Origin: Candidatus Ozemibacter sibiricus
GTDB lineage: Bacteria > Muiribacteriota > Ozemobacteria > Ozemobacterales > Ozemobacteraceae
Assembly (NCBI GenBank): GCA_003327425.1
Contig: QOQW01000005.1
Coordinates: forward strand, 124,001-188,000
Length of the DNA: 64,000 bases
Direction: 5' to 3'
The translations under genes and the position numbers were made by a program. The notes under the pieces are model-generated. The model made no database searches and was not told where the DNA came from. It saw only the letters and a list, made by a program, of their open reading frames with translations. Every line of letters begins with the position of its first letter. Positions within the stretch are counted from its first letter, which is position 1. Of this stretch, positions 9,866-18,396 are shown piece by piece.

Positions 9866-11784
9866 TCCCCCTTGCGCGTCGTGACCGAGAAATAGAAGAC
9901 CCGCGTGCCAGCCGGGTTGGTATAGGCGACCTTGACCTCGTAGGGCCGCTCGGGCGGGGGCCCGATCAGGCGGAGGACGGCCGTCGGGCCGGTGGCCCGG
10001 ACTTTCTCGGCGGCGTCCTTGAAGAACGCTTTGTCCGACACGAAGGTCTGGCCCTGCGGATCCTGGAGGTCCCAGGTGGTTTCGGGGTGGATGGGCTCGG
10101 ATTGCAGGAATTGATCGAGGAAGGAGCCCTCGGAATCCATGATCAAGGAGAAGCGCTTGACCCGGTCGGGGGGGAGTTCGTCGGTCGCGGTGCCGAGCGG
10201 AGGCGCGGCCGTGCCGGGGATGGTGGTCGTAGCCGTGTTGGCGGCCGACCCGAATTCGCTGCGGCCCGACGGGGGCGTGGCGGCGGATTCCTGCTCTTCC
10301 GCGGCGTAGGCTTCGCTGGCCAGGCGGATCACCGGGCGACCGGAGCGGGTATCGACCCAGGTGGAAGAACTCACCCGGCTGAAGGTGGGCTGGCTGGGCG
10401 GCTCGTCGATGACCCGCACGCTCGATCGGGCACTGGACCAGCTCGAGGTGGTGCCGCCGCCGCCCGGCGTGTCGCCGCTGGTCGAGGTGGTGGTCGACTG
10501 TTGGCTGCTGGCCTGGCCCCCTGGTGGCGCGGTCGTGCCCGCGGTGGCAAGGGCGGTCGAGGGCGGGGCGGTCACGGCGGTCACGGTGTCGCCGAGCACC
10601 ACCTGGCCGACCTCCAGCAGACTGCCTTCATCGGCCGGGGTCAACGTGCCGCGCTTCTCGACCACGAGACGGTCGCGGTCGTAGACCCGCAGGGTGTAAT
10701 CGACGTCGCCATCGCCCCGGTAATAGCTGACACCGTAGGTGTAGGTGCCGAGGGGCGCCTGGCCGTCGGGCCAGTAGGCGCGCTCGGGGCCGCCGCCCGG
10801 GCTCGGGGGCCGCCCCCAGCCGCCGCGATCATCGCGGTCGATACGGCCGCCTTCGGGGGTTGGGCCGAGTCGGGCGCCGATGTTCGACGTGCTGAGGAGC
10901 TGGCCGTTGGGGTCGAGCACCTGCAGATCGATGTCGGGGCCGCCGGGGCGGCTGGAATTGGTGTGGGTCCAGACCAGGGTGAACGAGATGTTGCCCCGCG
11001 CGCCCGGATCGATGCCGGCGGTCATGGTGGCGGTCTGGTCATTCTCATCGTTGTCGGCGTCGTTGTCTTCGGTCTGGTCGGTGACGACCGGCGGGGTCGG
11101 GCGTGGGCCGCGGGGCCAGAACAGCCAGGCCAGCAGACCGGCGACGAGAAGGGCCAGCAGCAGCCACTTCCCCCAGGAGCCGCTCTCGCCAGGCGGCGGC
11201 GCCGGCGGGCGCGGGGCGGCGCGCGGCGGCGGGGTGGGGGCGACGCTGGTCGGGGCCCGGGGCAGCCGGCTGGTCAGGTCGTCCCAGCCGACGAAGATGG
11301 TGGTGGCGGGGTCGTGGGCGCCTTCCGGCAGGAAGCCCCAGTTGGTGATGACCGGCTTGCCATCGACCACGAACAGGCAGGCGGGGTCGCTGGGAACCGC
11401 GATCAGGCGCAGGAATTCGGCATACTGGCCTTCCTTGCCCGGGCGGCCGTGGCAGGTCGCGACGAACTCCTGCAGGTGGGCGTAGGCTTTCCTGATCTGG
11501 GTTCCCACCTCCTGCTGCTTGGCGGTGGGCAACGTCGAAAACGGCACCGCCTCGCCGGGGAGGTCGGTCATCCAGCCCAGTTGCTGCGCCTGCGACAGGT
11601 CGAGACCTTCGATGACCGGTTTGGCGAACAGGTGCCGGAGGGAGCCGGGAGCGCCCGTCTGCTCCTCGATCTTGCCCAGCACGGCCTGCAGGTTGATGTA
11701 ATGCTGATGAACGGGCTGGTTGAGGAAGATGGCAGGTTTCAAGCCCTTGGTCGGGGTGGTGGCGATGACACGCAACGGACTCAT
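9862..11784 (-). CDS. srfA: SrfA-like single-pass membrane protein
   Basis: The protein has 640 residues. The N-terminal 170 residues, including GEAVPFSTLPTAKQQEV and DGKPVITNWGFLPEG, resemble SrfA-family proteins as I remember them. A proline-rich stretch (about 178-200) leads into one clear transmembrane helix (about 204-223). An acidic linker then precedes a beta-rich domain (about 260-385) with DIDLQVLDPNG and YWPDGQAPLGTYTY, similar to DUF2135/YfaP-like domains. The rest is Ser/Thr/Gly-rich with a final folded segment. The predicted topology is a cytoplasmic N-terminus and an extracytoplasmic C-terminus. The gene lies between srfB (133 bp gap) and srfC (4 bp overlap). The SrfA name rests partly on this context. 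Confidence 0.62.
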   Translation of the reverse strand: MSPLRVIATTPTKGLKPAIFLNQPVHQHYINLQAVLGKIEEQTGAPGSLRHLFAKPVIEGLDLSQAQQLGWMTDLPGEAVPFSTLPTAKQQEVGTQIRKAYAHLQEFVATCHGRPGKEGQYAEFLRLIAVPSDPACLFVVDGKPVITNWGFLPEGAHDPATTIFVGWDDLTSRLPRAPTSVAPTPPPRAAPRPPAPPPGESGSWGKWLLLALLVAGLLAWLFWPRGPRPTPPVVTDQTEDNDADNDENDQTATMTAGIDPGARGNISFTLVWTHTNSSRPGGPDIDLQVLDPNGQLLSTSNIGARLGPTPEGGRIDRDDRGGWGRPPSPGGGPERAYWPDGQAPLGTYTYGVSYYRGDGDVDYTLRVYDRDRLVVEKRGTLTPADEGSLLEVGQVVLGDTVTAVTAPPSTALATAGTTAPPGGQASSQQSTTTSTSGDTPGGGGTTSSWSSARSSVRVIDEPPSQPTFSRVSSSTWVDTRSGRPVIRLASEAYAAEEQESAATPPSGRSEFGSAANTATTTIPGTAAPPLGTATDELPPDRVKRFSLIMDSEGSFLDQFLQSEPIHPETTWDLQDPQGQTFVSDKAFFKDAAEKVRATGPTAVLRLIGPPPERPYEVKVAYTNPAGTRVFYFSVTTRKGE

Positions 11785-11917
11785 GGCAACCTCTTTCGGG
11801 TGAAGATCATGTCAGGCCGCAGTCCGAGGCCGCAAGCCTGGTGGCAGGGACGCGCCCGGGGGCTGACCGGCGGCCCGGGTGGGCCGAAGCGGACCAGCCT
11901 GGAGGCGGCGGAGGGCG

Positions 11918-14749
11918 TCAGGCATCGAAGAAGCTTCCCGAATCGATCCAGTATTGGTCGGCGACCATCGTGCGCAGGTGCAGCGTGGCCAGCCGGGCTG
12001 GCAGGACGGTTCTGGCGGCGTCCTGGGCCCGGGTCAACATCAGCTTCTCTTTGCAGGCCGGATCCTGCTTGAGGAAGACCGTGAAGGGCGGGGCGAGGCT
12101 GGCGACCTCGCGGCTCTGGCCGGACCCGCTTCCTCCCGTCGAGCGGTGGGTCCCGGTGTCGACCGCGACCTCCCACAGCGGGTTGACGGTGCACAGGTCG
12201 GAATCGATCCGGCGCACGCCCAGGAAGACCGGTCGGGTCACGGTCAAGGGCACCTCGCGGCCCGGGGCGGTTGGGAACAGCAACTGATCGAGGCGCATGG
12301 CCTCGGGGTTGAAGGTGCCGATGAAGCATTCCTGCTTCAGGATGCGGCTGCGGTCGGTGGTCAGGCTCAGCCCTTCGAGGTTGTTGAGCCGCTCGGCGAA
12401 GAGCCAGACGGCGGCGCCGACCACGGTGGCGGTCTTGGGATCGGCGATGCCGCCGACCTTCTGCGAGAACGGGTACCAGCTGCCGACGGGGTAGCCCTTC
12501 AGGCCGATGATCCGCTCGGGGGGGACCGGCATGAACCGGACCAGGGTCTCCCGGATGATCGGCAGGGAACTGGGCTTGCCGCCCAGGATGATCACGTCGC
12601 AGTCGAACTGGGCGATGACCTCGCAGAAGATGCGCAGGATGTTCCCCATCACGTTCTCGATGACGCGGTTGATGCGGTCGCGCGTCAGCACCCAGGTGAT
12701 CTCGGGCAGGTTCAGGTCGCAGCCGAATTCCTGTTTCAGATGGCGGGCGAAGAAGTCGAGCACGTATTCGGGCGGCCGCCGCCGGAAGAAGTCGTAGAAG
12801 CCCAGCTCGATGCTGGGTTCGGCCGTGTCGCGTTCGGCGAACTCGAGATGCTGGTGGGCCATGGGAATCCAGACCTGCCGGCACAGTTCGGCCTTGGTAT
12901 CGAGGAATTCCTTGTCGCGCTCGCCCTTGCCGGGGCCGAAGAAGTGCTGGAAGGCCTCCCAGGCGAGGGTGGGGGTGCGTTCGCGGGCCACCTCGTAGAC
13001 GCGGCGCAGGATCATCTTCTCGATCAGCCGCTTGGCGATCTCGTCGCCGGCCACCGAATAACCTTCCGAGAAGAGCATGCGCTGCCGCACGCCGGCGTGA
13101 TCGAGACCGGTGGGCGTATACTCGGCGATCATCAGGTCGGAGGTGCCGCCGCCGATGTCGATGCTGGCCACCCGCAACAAGGGCTCGCGCCGGCCCTCGG
13201 GGGTCGGCCGCGGGCGGCCGAGCATGGCGATGGCCCGACCGGCCTCGCCCAGGAAGCGGTATTTGATCTCCCCCAGCAGCCAGGTCAGCTGCACGCAGGA
13301 ACTCTCGTCGAACTCGAGGACGAGCGTGGGCTTGGGGTCGCGGCAGCGGGTGACGTGGTGGTAGAGGTCGATGGCGGCCTGCGCCCGTTCGCGGTAGATC
13401 ATCTTCTCGGGTTCGGACATGCCGCAGGGCGTGGTGATGACGATGCTCGCCAGCACCCGCTTGACCTGCCGTTGGCCGCGCACCTGCCGGAAGGACCAGG
13501 AATTGATCTGGGCGTGGACGTGGCACAGCAGCTCGAGCAGCACGAAGGTCATCATCGCGCTGGGGGGATAGGTCGGGTCGAAGGGGGGCTCGCCCTGGCC
13601 GCCCTGGAAGGCGCCCTGCTCGTCGAGATACTGCAGGAAGGGAGCGCCGATCTTGCGCGCGGTGTCGCTGTCGGGCAGGTTGAAATACCAGGCGAGCGGG
13701 CGCCGGCGGTCGTCCCACAGGTAGCGTTTGGGACTGGACATGCCGGTATGGCCGATGGGAGCCGGGTCCATCTGGGCGGCTTCGTGGCCGAGCCGGACCA
13801 GGCTGGGCCAGAGGAAGCTGGTGCCGGCGTGGGGCGCCGGACAGTCAGGGTCGGCGAACAAAGGCGGGAAGAATTTGAAGCTGGTATCGAAGGGCTCGGT
13901 GTAGACCTCGTAGGGGCGGGTCAGATCGCGGATCTCGAGCTTGCGGCACTCGTCGAGCCCGATCGGCTGGCCGGGCGCATTCTCGGCCAGGATGCCGCAG
14001 GCCCGGCTGTTGCCCAGATCGAGGATGAAATGGACCTCGGCCGGCTGCCCCTCGGGGTGGATGAACCGGATCTCGGGGCAGCACTCGAGCGTGCGCAAGC
14101 CTTCGATCAGGGTGAGGAAGGCGCCCATGGCCAGCGCCCCCGCGCCGGCCGGCCCGCCGGGCGCGCCGGGCATGTCCTTGAAGATGTTGCTGATCCAGGT
14201 GAACAGGGTGGTCGAGCGCAGGAAGCTCGTCGAACGGCTGTTCAGCTCGAACGGGAAGCCGACATCGTCGGGCAGGAAGCCGATGCAATCGTGGCCCGCC
14301 ACCCCGTCGGCCGAGTAGTCGTGCAGGGTGGTGTCGACGGCGAACACCAGTTTGTAGAGGTTGTCGTCGGTGCTGAGCGGAGGTTTGCCGATCCACAGCC
14401 GGATCCAGTCGTTGCTCTTGGCGGGGGTCGAGCGGTCGCTCATCTTGCGGTTGTAGGGCAGGGGCAGCCATTTGCCCAGAGCGGCCTGCAGCGCATCGGC
14501 GAACTTGATGGTCAGCCGGCCGACGTCGCCCGGTCCGCTCTCGCTGCCGGGGGAGTCCTTCGGGCCGCCGGGCGCGGGTTTGTCGGCGGGCAGGCCCCCG
14601 GTGCCGGCGGTCAGTTGGACCGCCCCTTGCGGCGACTTGACCAGCCGCCAGTCCATGCGCATCTCGAGCAGGGATTCCGGAAAACGGACATCGACCTTGG
14701 GGGTGTAGAACGACAGCCCCGTGTTGGCGAGGAACTCCACCTTCTCCAT
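11918..14749 (-). CDS. srfB: SrfB-like actin/Hsp70-fold ATPase, first gene of the srf operon
   Basis: The ATG at 14747-14749 is preceded by AAGGAG and gives 943 residues starting MEKVEFLANTGL; the frame is open further upstream but lacks a better start. Two phosphate-binding signatures of the actin/Hsp70/sugar-kinase superfamily are visible, DLGNSR (244-249) and DIGGGTSD (531-538). A later VIILGGKPSSLP fits the adenosine motif. This matches the SrfB family of about 1000 residues. The gene is followed on the same strand by srfA-, srfC- and Sel1-type genes, forming a four-gene unit. A TTGCAT-17-TATAAT promoter lies about 80 bp upstream. A nucleotide-driven assembly or chaperone role is inference. 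Confidence 0.83.
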   Translation of the reverse strand: MEKVEFLANTGLSFYTPKVDVRFPESLLEMRMDWRLVKSPQGAVQLTAGTGGLPADKPAPGGPKDSPGSESGPGDVGRLTIKFADALQAALGKWLPLPYNRKMSDRSTPAKSNDWIRLWIGKPPLSTDDNLYKLVFAVDTTLHDYSADGVAGHDCIGFLPDDVGFPFELNSRSTSFLRSTTLFTWISNIFKDMPGAPGGPAGAGALAMGAFLTLIEGLRTLECCPEIRFIHPEGQPAEVHFILDLGNSRACGILAENAPGQPIGLDECRKLEIRDLTRPYEVYTEPFDTSFKFFPPLFADPDCPAPHAGTSFLWPSLVRLGHEAAQMDPAPIGHTGMSSPKRYLWDDRRRPLAWYFNLPDSDTARKIGAPFLQYLDEQGAFQGGQGEPPFDPTYPPSAMMTFVLLELLCHVHAQINSWSFRQVRGQRQVKRVLASIVITTPCGMSEPEKMIYRERAQAAIDLYHHVTRCRDPKPTLVLEFDESSCVQLTWLLGEIKYRFLGEAGRAIAMLGRPRPTPEGRREPLLRVASIDIGGGTSDLMIAEYTPTGLDHAGVRQRMLFSEGYSVAGDEIAKRLIEKMILRRVYEVARERTPTLAWEAFQHFFGPGKGERDKEFLDTKAELCRQVWIPMAHQHLEFAERDTAEPSIELGFYDFFRRRPPEYVLDFFARHLKQEFGCDLNLPEITWVLTRDRINRVIENVMGNILRIFCEVIAQFDCDVIILGGKPSSLPIIRETLVRFMPVPPERIIGLKGYPVGSWYPFSQKVGGIADPKTATVVGAAVWLFAERLNNLEGLSLTTDRSRILKQECFIGTFNPEAMRLDQLLFPTAPGREVPLTVTRPVFLGVRRIDSDLCTVNPLWEVAVDTGTHRSTGGSGSGQSREVASLAPPFTVFLKQDPACKEKLMLTRAQDAARTVLPARLATLHLRTMVADQYWIDSGSFFDA

Positions 14750-14834
14750 GGCAACTCCTTGTGGATCGGCCCCCGAAGCGGAACCAACGACCATCACGCC
14801 GACGGTCGCCGCACGGCCGACCGTCCGCACGCCG

Positions 14835-14863
14835 ATTATACGTTTTCTCTCCCCCCCATGCAA
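14835..14863 (-). promoter_or_regulatory. Sigma-70-type promoter of the srf operon
   Basis: On the minus strand, TTGCAT (14858-14863) and a perfect TATAAT (14835-14840) are separated by exactly 17 bp. The spacer contains a run of seven G. Transcription would begin near 14828, leaving a leader of about 79 nt before the srfB start. Confidence 0.7.
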
Positions 14864-14942
14864 TGATTCCCCCTGGAATTGGAATGCCAGATGGAAAGGC
14901 CGAATCGCTGATGATGGCGGGCAAAGGAACCAGGGGTATGGT

Positions 14943-14968
14943 AGAGTAGGGGAGAACGATCCTACTCT
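14943..14968 (+). promoter_or_regulatory. Perfect 8-bp inverted repeat next to a ribosome binding site
   Basis: AGAGTAGG (14943-14950) and CCTACTCT (14961-14968) are exact complements separated by 10 bp. The element ends a few bases before the AAGGAG of the 14984 gene. It could be a leader hairpin affecting translation or an operator; the sequence does not decide between them. Confidence 0.4.
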
Positions 14969-14983
14969 GGCAAGGAGTCTGGC

Positions 14984-15487
14984 ATGCAGCCTCGTGATCA
15001 TCACTACATCTTCGGGCATCTCGTGCTGCGCAACATGTTCCTGAGCGAACCCGAACGCTTCCTGGCCCATCTCCAAAGAGAGGGTACCAAATTCCTGGAT
15101 GGCATCTGGCAACGCATCGGGCAAGACCTGCCCAAGAAGAAAGTCCTGCCTCCGACCGGCCTGGCCTACGACCTGCAGGTCGAACCAGACAGCGTGCTGG
15201 CCATCGTTCGGTTGCCGCCAGCCACGGAGATCGCCGAGGCCATGCTGGTGGGATGCCATCTCCGGCGGTTCCCGCCGGAAGAGAAAGCCGCCGCCGGCCC
15301 GTTTCCCCGCTTCTTCACGCTCGAATACGGCGTGTGCGAAGATCTGCAGACCCCACGCACCGTGTTCTGCGAATGGACCAGCCTGGGCGCGCATGTGAAC
15401 TATGGCGATGGTCCGCCCGCCGAGTTCGCCGCCTTCGCCGCGGCGATCCGCGAGCGGGTCGGTGCGTCTTCGCATCTGTTGCATTGA
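14984..15487 (+). CDS. Uncharacterised 167-residue soluble protein
   Basis: I do not recognise this family. The protein starts MQPRDHHYIFGHLVLR, directly after a good AAGGAG ribosome binding site at about 8 bp spacing. It has no signal peptide or membrane segment and looks like a single alpha/beta domain, with a hydrophobic strand near DSVLAIVRLP and a C-terminal helix. It is transcribed away from the srf operon, with about 235 bp between the two starts, and lies about 90 bp before the PAS histidine kinase gene. A perfect inverted repeat sits immediately upstream. No function can be inferred from the sequence alone. Confidence 0.75.
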   Translation: MQPRDHHYIFGHLVLRNMFLSEPERFLAHLQREGTKFLDGIWQRIGQDLPKKKVLPPTGLAYDLQVEPDSVLAIVRLPPATEIAEAMLVGCHLRRFPPEEKAAAGPFPRFFTLEYGVCEDLQTPRTVFCEWTSLGAHVNYGDGPPAEFAAFAAAIRERVGASSHLLH

Positions 15488-15575
15488 TCCCTTCGTGAGC
15501 GATGGCCCGATCAGGTCTTCACGCAGCCCAGAATGGCGACTTGAGACCTGGCGGGCGAAAGAGGATCCCGTTGCC

Positions 15576-17150
15576 ATGAACGTCATCGCCAGTCCTTCGC
15601 TGCAGCGCGCTTTTCTCGAATTCCTCGATTGCTACCCCATCCTGGTCCACCTCTGGGATCCCGAGACCCGCACCTTCCTGTGGATGAATCCCTACGGATG
15701 TGCGTTCCACGGCAAGACCCTCGAGCAGATCACATCCCTCACCCCGCTCGAAGCGAGAACGTTGATCCATCCTGACGATCTGCCGCTGGTCGAAGGGCCG
15801 CGAGAGGCCATGATGCGGGAATACCCGGCGGGGCGCTGGTCGACCTTCATTCCCATCGAGGTGCGGCGCCGGGCGCCCGATGCCACGTTCGGGTGGTTCC
15901 TGACCTGGGAGACGCTGGTCGAGCGAGAGGGCCACCCCGGGCCCGTCGTGCTGTCGTTCAGCCAGGATATCTCTCAGCGAAAGCGGGTCGAGGCCGCCCT
16001 GGCCGAACGAGAAAGCAATCTCAAGGTGATCCTCGACAACATGACCGATGTCATCTGGGTGTGCGACCTGCAGATGCGCTTCACCTTCTTGACCCCTTCG
16101 GTCCAGCAATTGCTGGGATATACCCCCGAAGAGGTCATCGGCATCGGACCATCGGTGACCCTGCCGCCCGCCTCCCTCCAGATCGTGTCGCAAGCGTTGA
16201 CCGAAGAACTGGCGCGCGAGGCCGCCCACCCTGGGACGGGCGGGCGGCGGCGCCTCCTCCTCGAGCAGAACCGCAAGGGCGGAGGCACCGTCTGGACCGA
16301 GGTGAACACTTCCTTCCTGCGCGATGAAACCGGCAAGGTCATCGCGGTGGCGGGGGTGACCCGCGATTATACGGTACGTCGGGAAGCCGAACTCCTCGAG
16401 CGTCGATTGCGCGAGGAACTCGAGCAACGAGTGCTCGAACGCACCGCCGAACTGCAGGCCCTCAACCAGCGGCTCGAGGCCGAGATCGTCGAGCGGCGCC
16501 GGGCCCAGCGCGAAGCCCTGATGGCGGTCGAGCAGGAACGGCACCGCCTCGGCCAGGACCTCCACGACGACCTGTGCCAGCGCCTGGTGGGCGCCATGTG
16601 CCTCGCCAAGAGCCTGGAGGACCCCGGTCTGAAACATCGTGAACCCGCTCTGGCCCGAGGAATGGCCACCATCCACGATATCCTGGCCCAGGCCCTGGAG
16701 CAGGCGCGCATGCTGGCGCGCGGTCTGTGCGCCCTGCCGTTCGACACCGATCGCCTCGAAGATGCCCTGCAGCTGCTCGCCCAGGATTCCCGACGGTTGT
16801 ACGCCATCAAATGCCGCTACAGCGTGAAAGGCCCCATTCCGGAATTCCCTCCTGGCACGGCCATCTACCTGGTCCGGATCGCCCAGGAGGCGATCAACAA
16901 CGCGGTCCGACACGGCCGGGCCGATCACGTCGATCTGATCCTGCGTGGCACGCCCACCCACGTGACCCTCGACATCAAAGACAACGGGGTGGGCATTCGC
17001 GGCGACCCCTTCGCCAAGCCTGGCCTGGGCGTGCGGAACATGCGCTCGCGCGCCGAGATGCTCCAAGGGACCCTGGTCATCGAGCCCGTTCGCACCGGGG
17101 GGACCCGGGTCTCCTGCGCCATCCCTCTGGATCGACTGCCTCGCCCTTGA
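15576..17150 (+). CDS. PAS-domain sensor histidine kinase, NarL/LuxR-partner type
   Basis: Starting at the ATG at 15576 (AGAGGA upstream), the protein has 524 residues. Two PAS-like domains (about 10-135 and 150-265) are followed by a coiled coil (about 267-320) and a HisKA_3 dimerisation domain with phosphoacceptor His330 in GQDLHDDLCQRL. A HATPase_c domain follows, with AQEAINNAVRHG, DNGVGI and GLGVRNMRSRAEML. No transmembrane segment is visible, so it is probably a cytoplasmic sensor. This kinase class normally phosphorylates NarL/FixJ-type regulators, and the next gene downstream encodes one, making a likely pair. The PAS ligand is not evident; no haem- or flavin-binding signature is obvious. 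Confidence 0.9.
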   Translation: MNVIASPSLQRAFLEFLDCYPILVHLWDPETRTFLWMNPYGCAFHGKTLEQITSLTPLEARTLIHPDDLPLVEGPREAMMREYPAGRWSTFIPIEVRRRAPDATFGWFLTWETLVEREGHPGPVVLSFSQDISQRKRVEAALAERESNLKVILDNMTDVIWVCDLQMRFTFLTPSVQQLLGYTPEEVIGIGPSVTLPPASLQIVSQALTEELAREAAHPGTGGRRRLLLEQNRKGGGTVWTEVNTSFLRDETGKVIAVAGVTRDYTVRREAELLERRLREELEQRVLERTAELQALNQRLEAEIVERRRAQREALMAVEQERHRLGQDLHDDLCQRLVGAMCLAKSLEDPGLKHREPALARGMATIHDILAQALEQARMLARGLCALPFDTDRLEDALQLLAQDSRRLYAIKCRYSVKGPIPEFPPGTAIYLVRIAQEAINNAVRHGRADHVDLILRGTPTHVTLDIKDNGVGIRGDPFAKPGLGVRNMRSRAEMLQGTLVIEPVRTGGTRVSCAIPLDRLPRP

Positions 17151-17215
17151 GCCTGCCGTGAACCACCGGTGGAAAAGACACCCTGGGGAAGGGTCCGCAC
17201 GGGACCAGCTTTTCT

Positions 17216-17237
17216 TTGTAGGTGAAAACACTTACAA
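17216..17237. promoter_or_regulatory. Near-perfect 9-bp dyad upstream of the response regulator
   Basis: TTGTAGGTG (17216-17224) and CACTTACAA (17229-17237) match at 8 of 9 positions across an AAAA centre. The element lies between the kinase and regulator genes and about 33 bp upstream of a TATAAT. The geometry fits a dimeric HTH binding site, possibly for the LuxR-type protein encoded downstream. No T-run follows, so a terminator is less likely. Confidence 0.45.
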
Positions 17238-17269
17238 TTATTCAGTGAAATCCCTGACATACTTTTTCC

Positions 17270-17275
17270 TATAAT
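17270..17275 (+). promoter_or_regulatory. Candidate -10 box for the response regulator gene
   Basis: A perfect TATAAT lies about 100 bp before the response regulator start, with only a poor -35 (GAAATC) at 17-bp spacing. A weak -35 next to an upstream dyad fits an activator-dependent promoter, but this is inference. Confidence 0.4.
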
Positions 17276-17377
17276 TCTGGTAAGGTGGTGTAGGTGGTTG
17301 CCACACAAGCCGCATGGGCTGAAGATTCATAGAGGTTTCTGACTGCTGCTCCTCGTGATAGATCGTTGACCGACGCT

Positions 17378-18133
17378 ATGACCAAAAGTACGCCTGGCCT
17401 CCATGATGCGGTGGGTGGCCCGCCCCCCAAAGGGCACCCCGCCAAAACCCGGATCTTCCTGATCGAAGATCACCCGGTCATGCGTCTGGGTATCCGCGAA
17501 CTCCTCGAAAAGAACGGTTTCCTGGTGGTCGGGGAGGTGGACACCGGACAGACCGCCTTGTCGCAGGTGGCGGCCGTCCGCCCTGATGTGGTGGTCATCG
17601 ACATCCGGTTGACCAACGAAAACGGCCTCGACCTCATACCCAACGTGTCCAAGCTGGTGCCCGAGGCGCGAGTGATCATCTATTCCATGCACCAGGACAT
17701 GGCCTTCGTCCGTCGTGCCCTGAACGTCGGGGCGCGGGGGTATGTCTCCAAACAGGAGGCCTCCCAGTCCTTGATCCTGGCCATCCAGAAAGTCATGGCC
17801 GGCGAGGTGTACCTGAGCCCGGCGCTGGCCCAGAAGCTGGTGGCGATGGTGGCCGAGGCCAAAGGGAAGGTGACTCCGCCCGATCTGTCCACGCGCGAAC
17901 GCGAGATCATGTACTACCTGTCGCAAGGGTATCGCCCCGCCGGGATCGGTCGCCAGCTCAGTCTCAGCCCGAAAACCGTAGAGACCTACATGGGTCGTCT
18001 CAAAGCGAAACTGGGCATCGCCTCCAACCCCGAACTGAGCCGGTTCTGCGTAGAGCATGCCGACGAATGGACCTTGCCGGCTCCCCCTCCGGCTCCGGCT
18101 GGCCAGAAACGCCGCGGTCGTCGGCGGTCCTGA
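17378..18133 (+). CDS. LuxR/NarL-family response regulator
   Basis: The protein has 251 residues from the ATG at 17378; an in-frame TTG 12 bp upstream is less likely. A receiver domain (about 24-145) contains the acidic pair in IEDHPVMR, the phosphoacceptor Asp75 in VVVIDIRL and the conserved Lys in the GYVSKQEASQ segment. A LuxR-type HTH follows (about 168-235, DLSTREREIMYYLSQG and SPKTVETYMGRLKAKLGI). The C-terminus ends in a short basic tail (GQKRRGRRRS). It is the likely partner of the PAS histidine kinase encoded 227 bp upstream. A dyad and a TATAAT between the two genes suggest separate, possibly autoregulated, expression. Confidence 0.92.
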   Translation: MTKSTPGLHDAVGGPPPKGHPAKTRIFLIEDHPVMRLGIRELLEKNGFLVVGEVDTGQTALSQVAAVRPDVVVIDIRLTNENGLDLIPNVSKLVPEARVIIYSMHQDMAFVRRALNVGARGYVSKQEASQSLILAIQKVMAGEVYLSPALAQKLVAMVAEAKGKVTPPDLSTREREIMYYLSQGYRPAGIGRQLSLSPKTVETYMGRLKAKLGIASNPELSRFCVEHADEWTLPAPPPAPAGQKRRGRRRS

Positions 18134-18396
18134 CCGGCTCGACCGACCCAGAACGAACCGAGAGGCCCCGTGGCGGGCCACCCGTCATGGATGGTGGCGA
18201 GGGGGGTGTCACCCACGCTCCCACGGCGATGAACCAGCGCCGACGGGCGGACATGATTCCCGTCGAACGCTCATGCCTGGGGAAGGCCGCAGAACGTGCC
18301 TGCCAGAGCGCCCCCGCCAGGAAGATGGCGACATGTTCCCCTTGTGGGGAAGGCTGAGCCGGGGTAGAGTGGAAGAAAAGGCCATGGGGAGGTTCC

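Noticed and set aside
11879-14866. A long plus-strand frame opposite srfB
   Set aside because: It is an antisense shadow; srfB has two ATPase signatures and a good start and promoter.
18336-18351. Small hairpin (TTCCCC-TTGT-GGGGAA) before the propeller gene
   Set aside because: The 6-bp stem has no T-run and no partner motif, so it is not strong enough to list.
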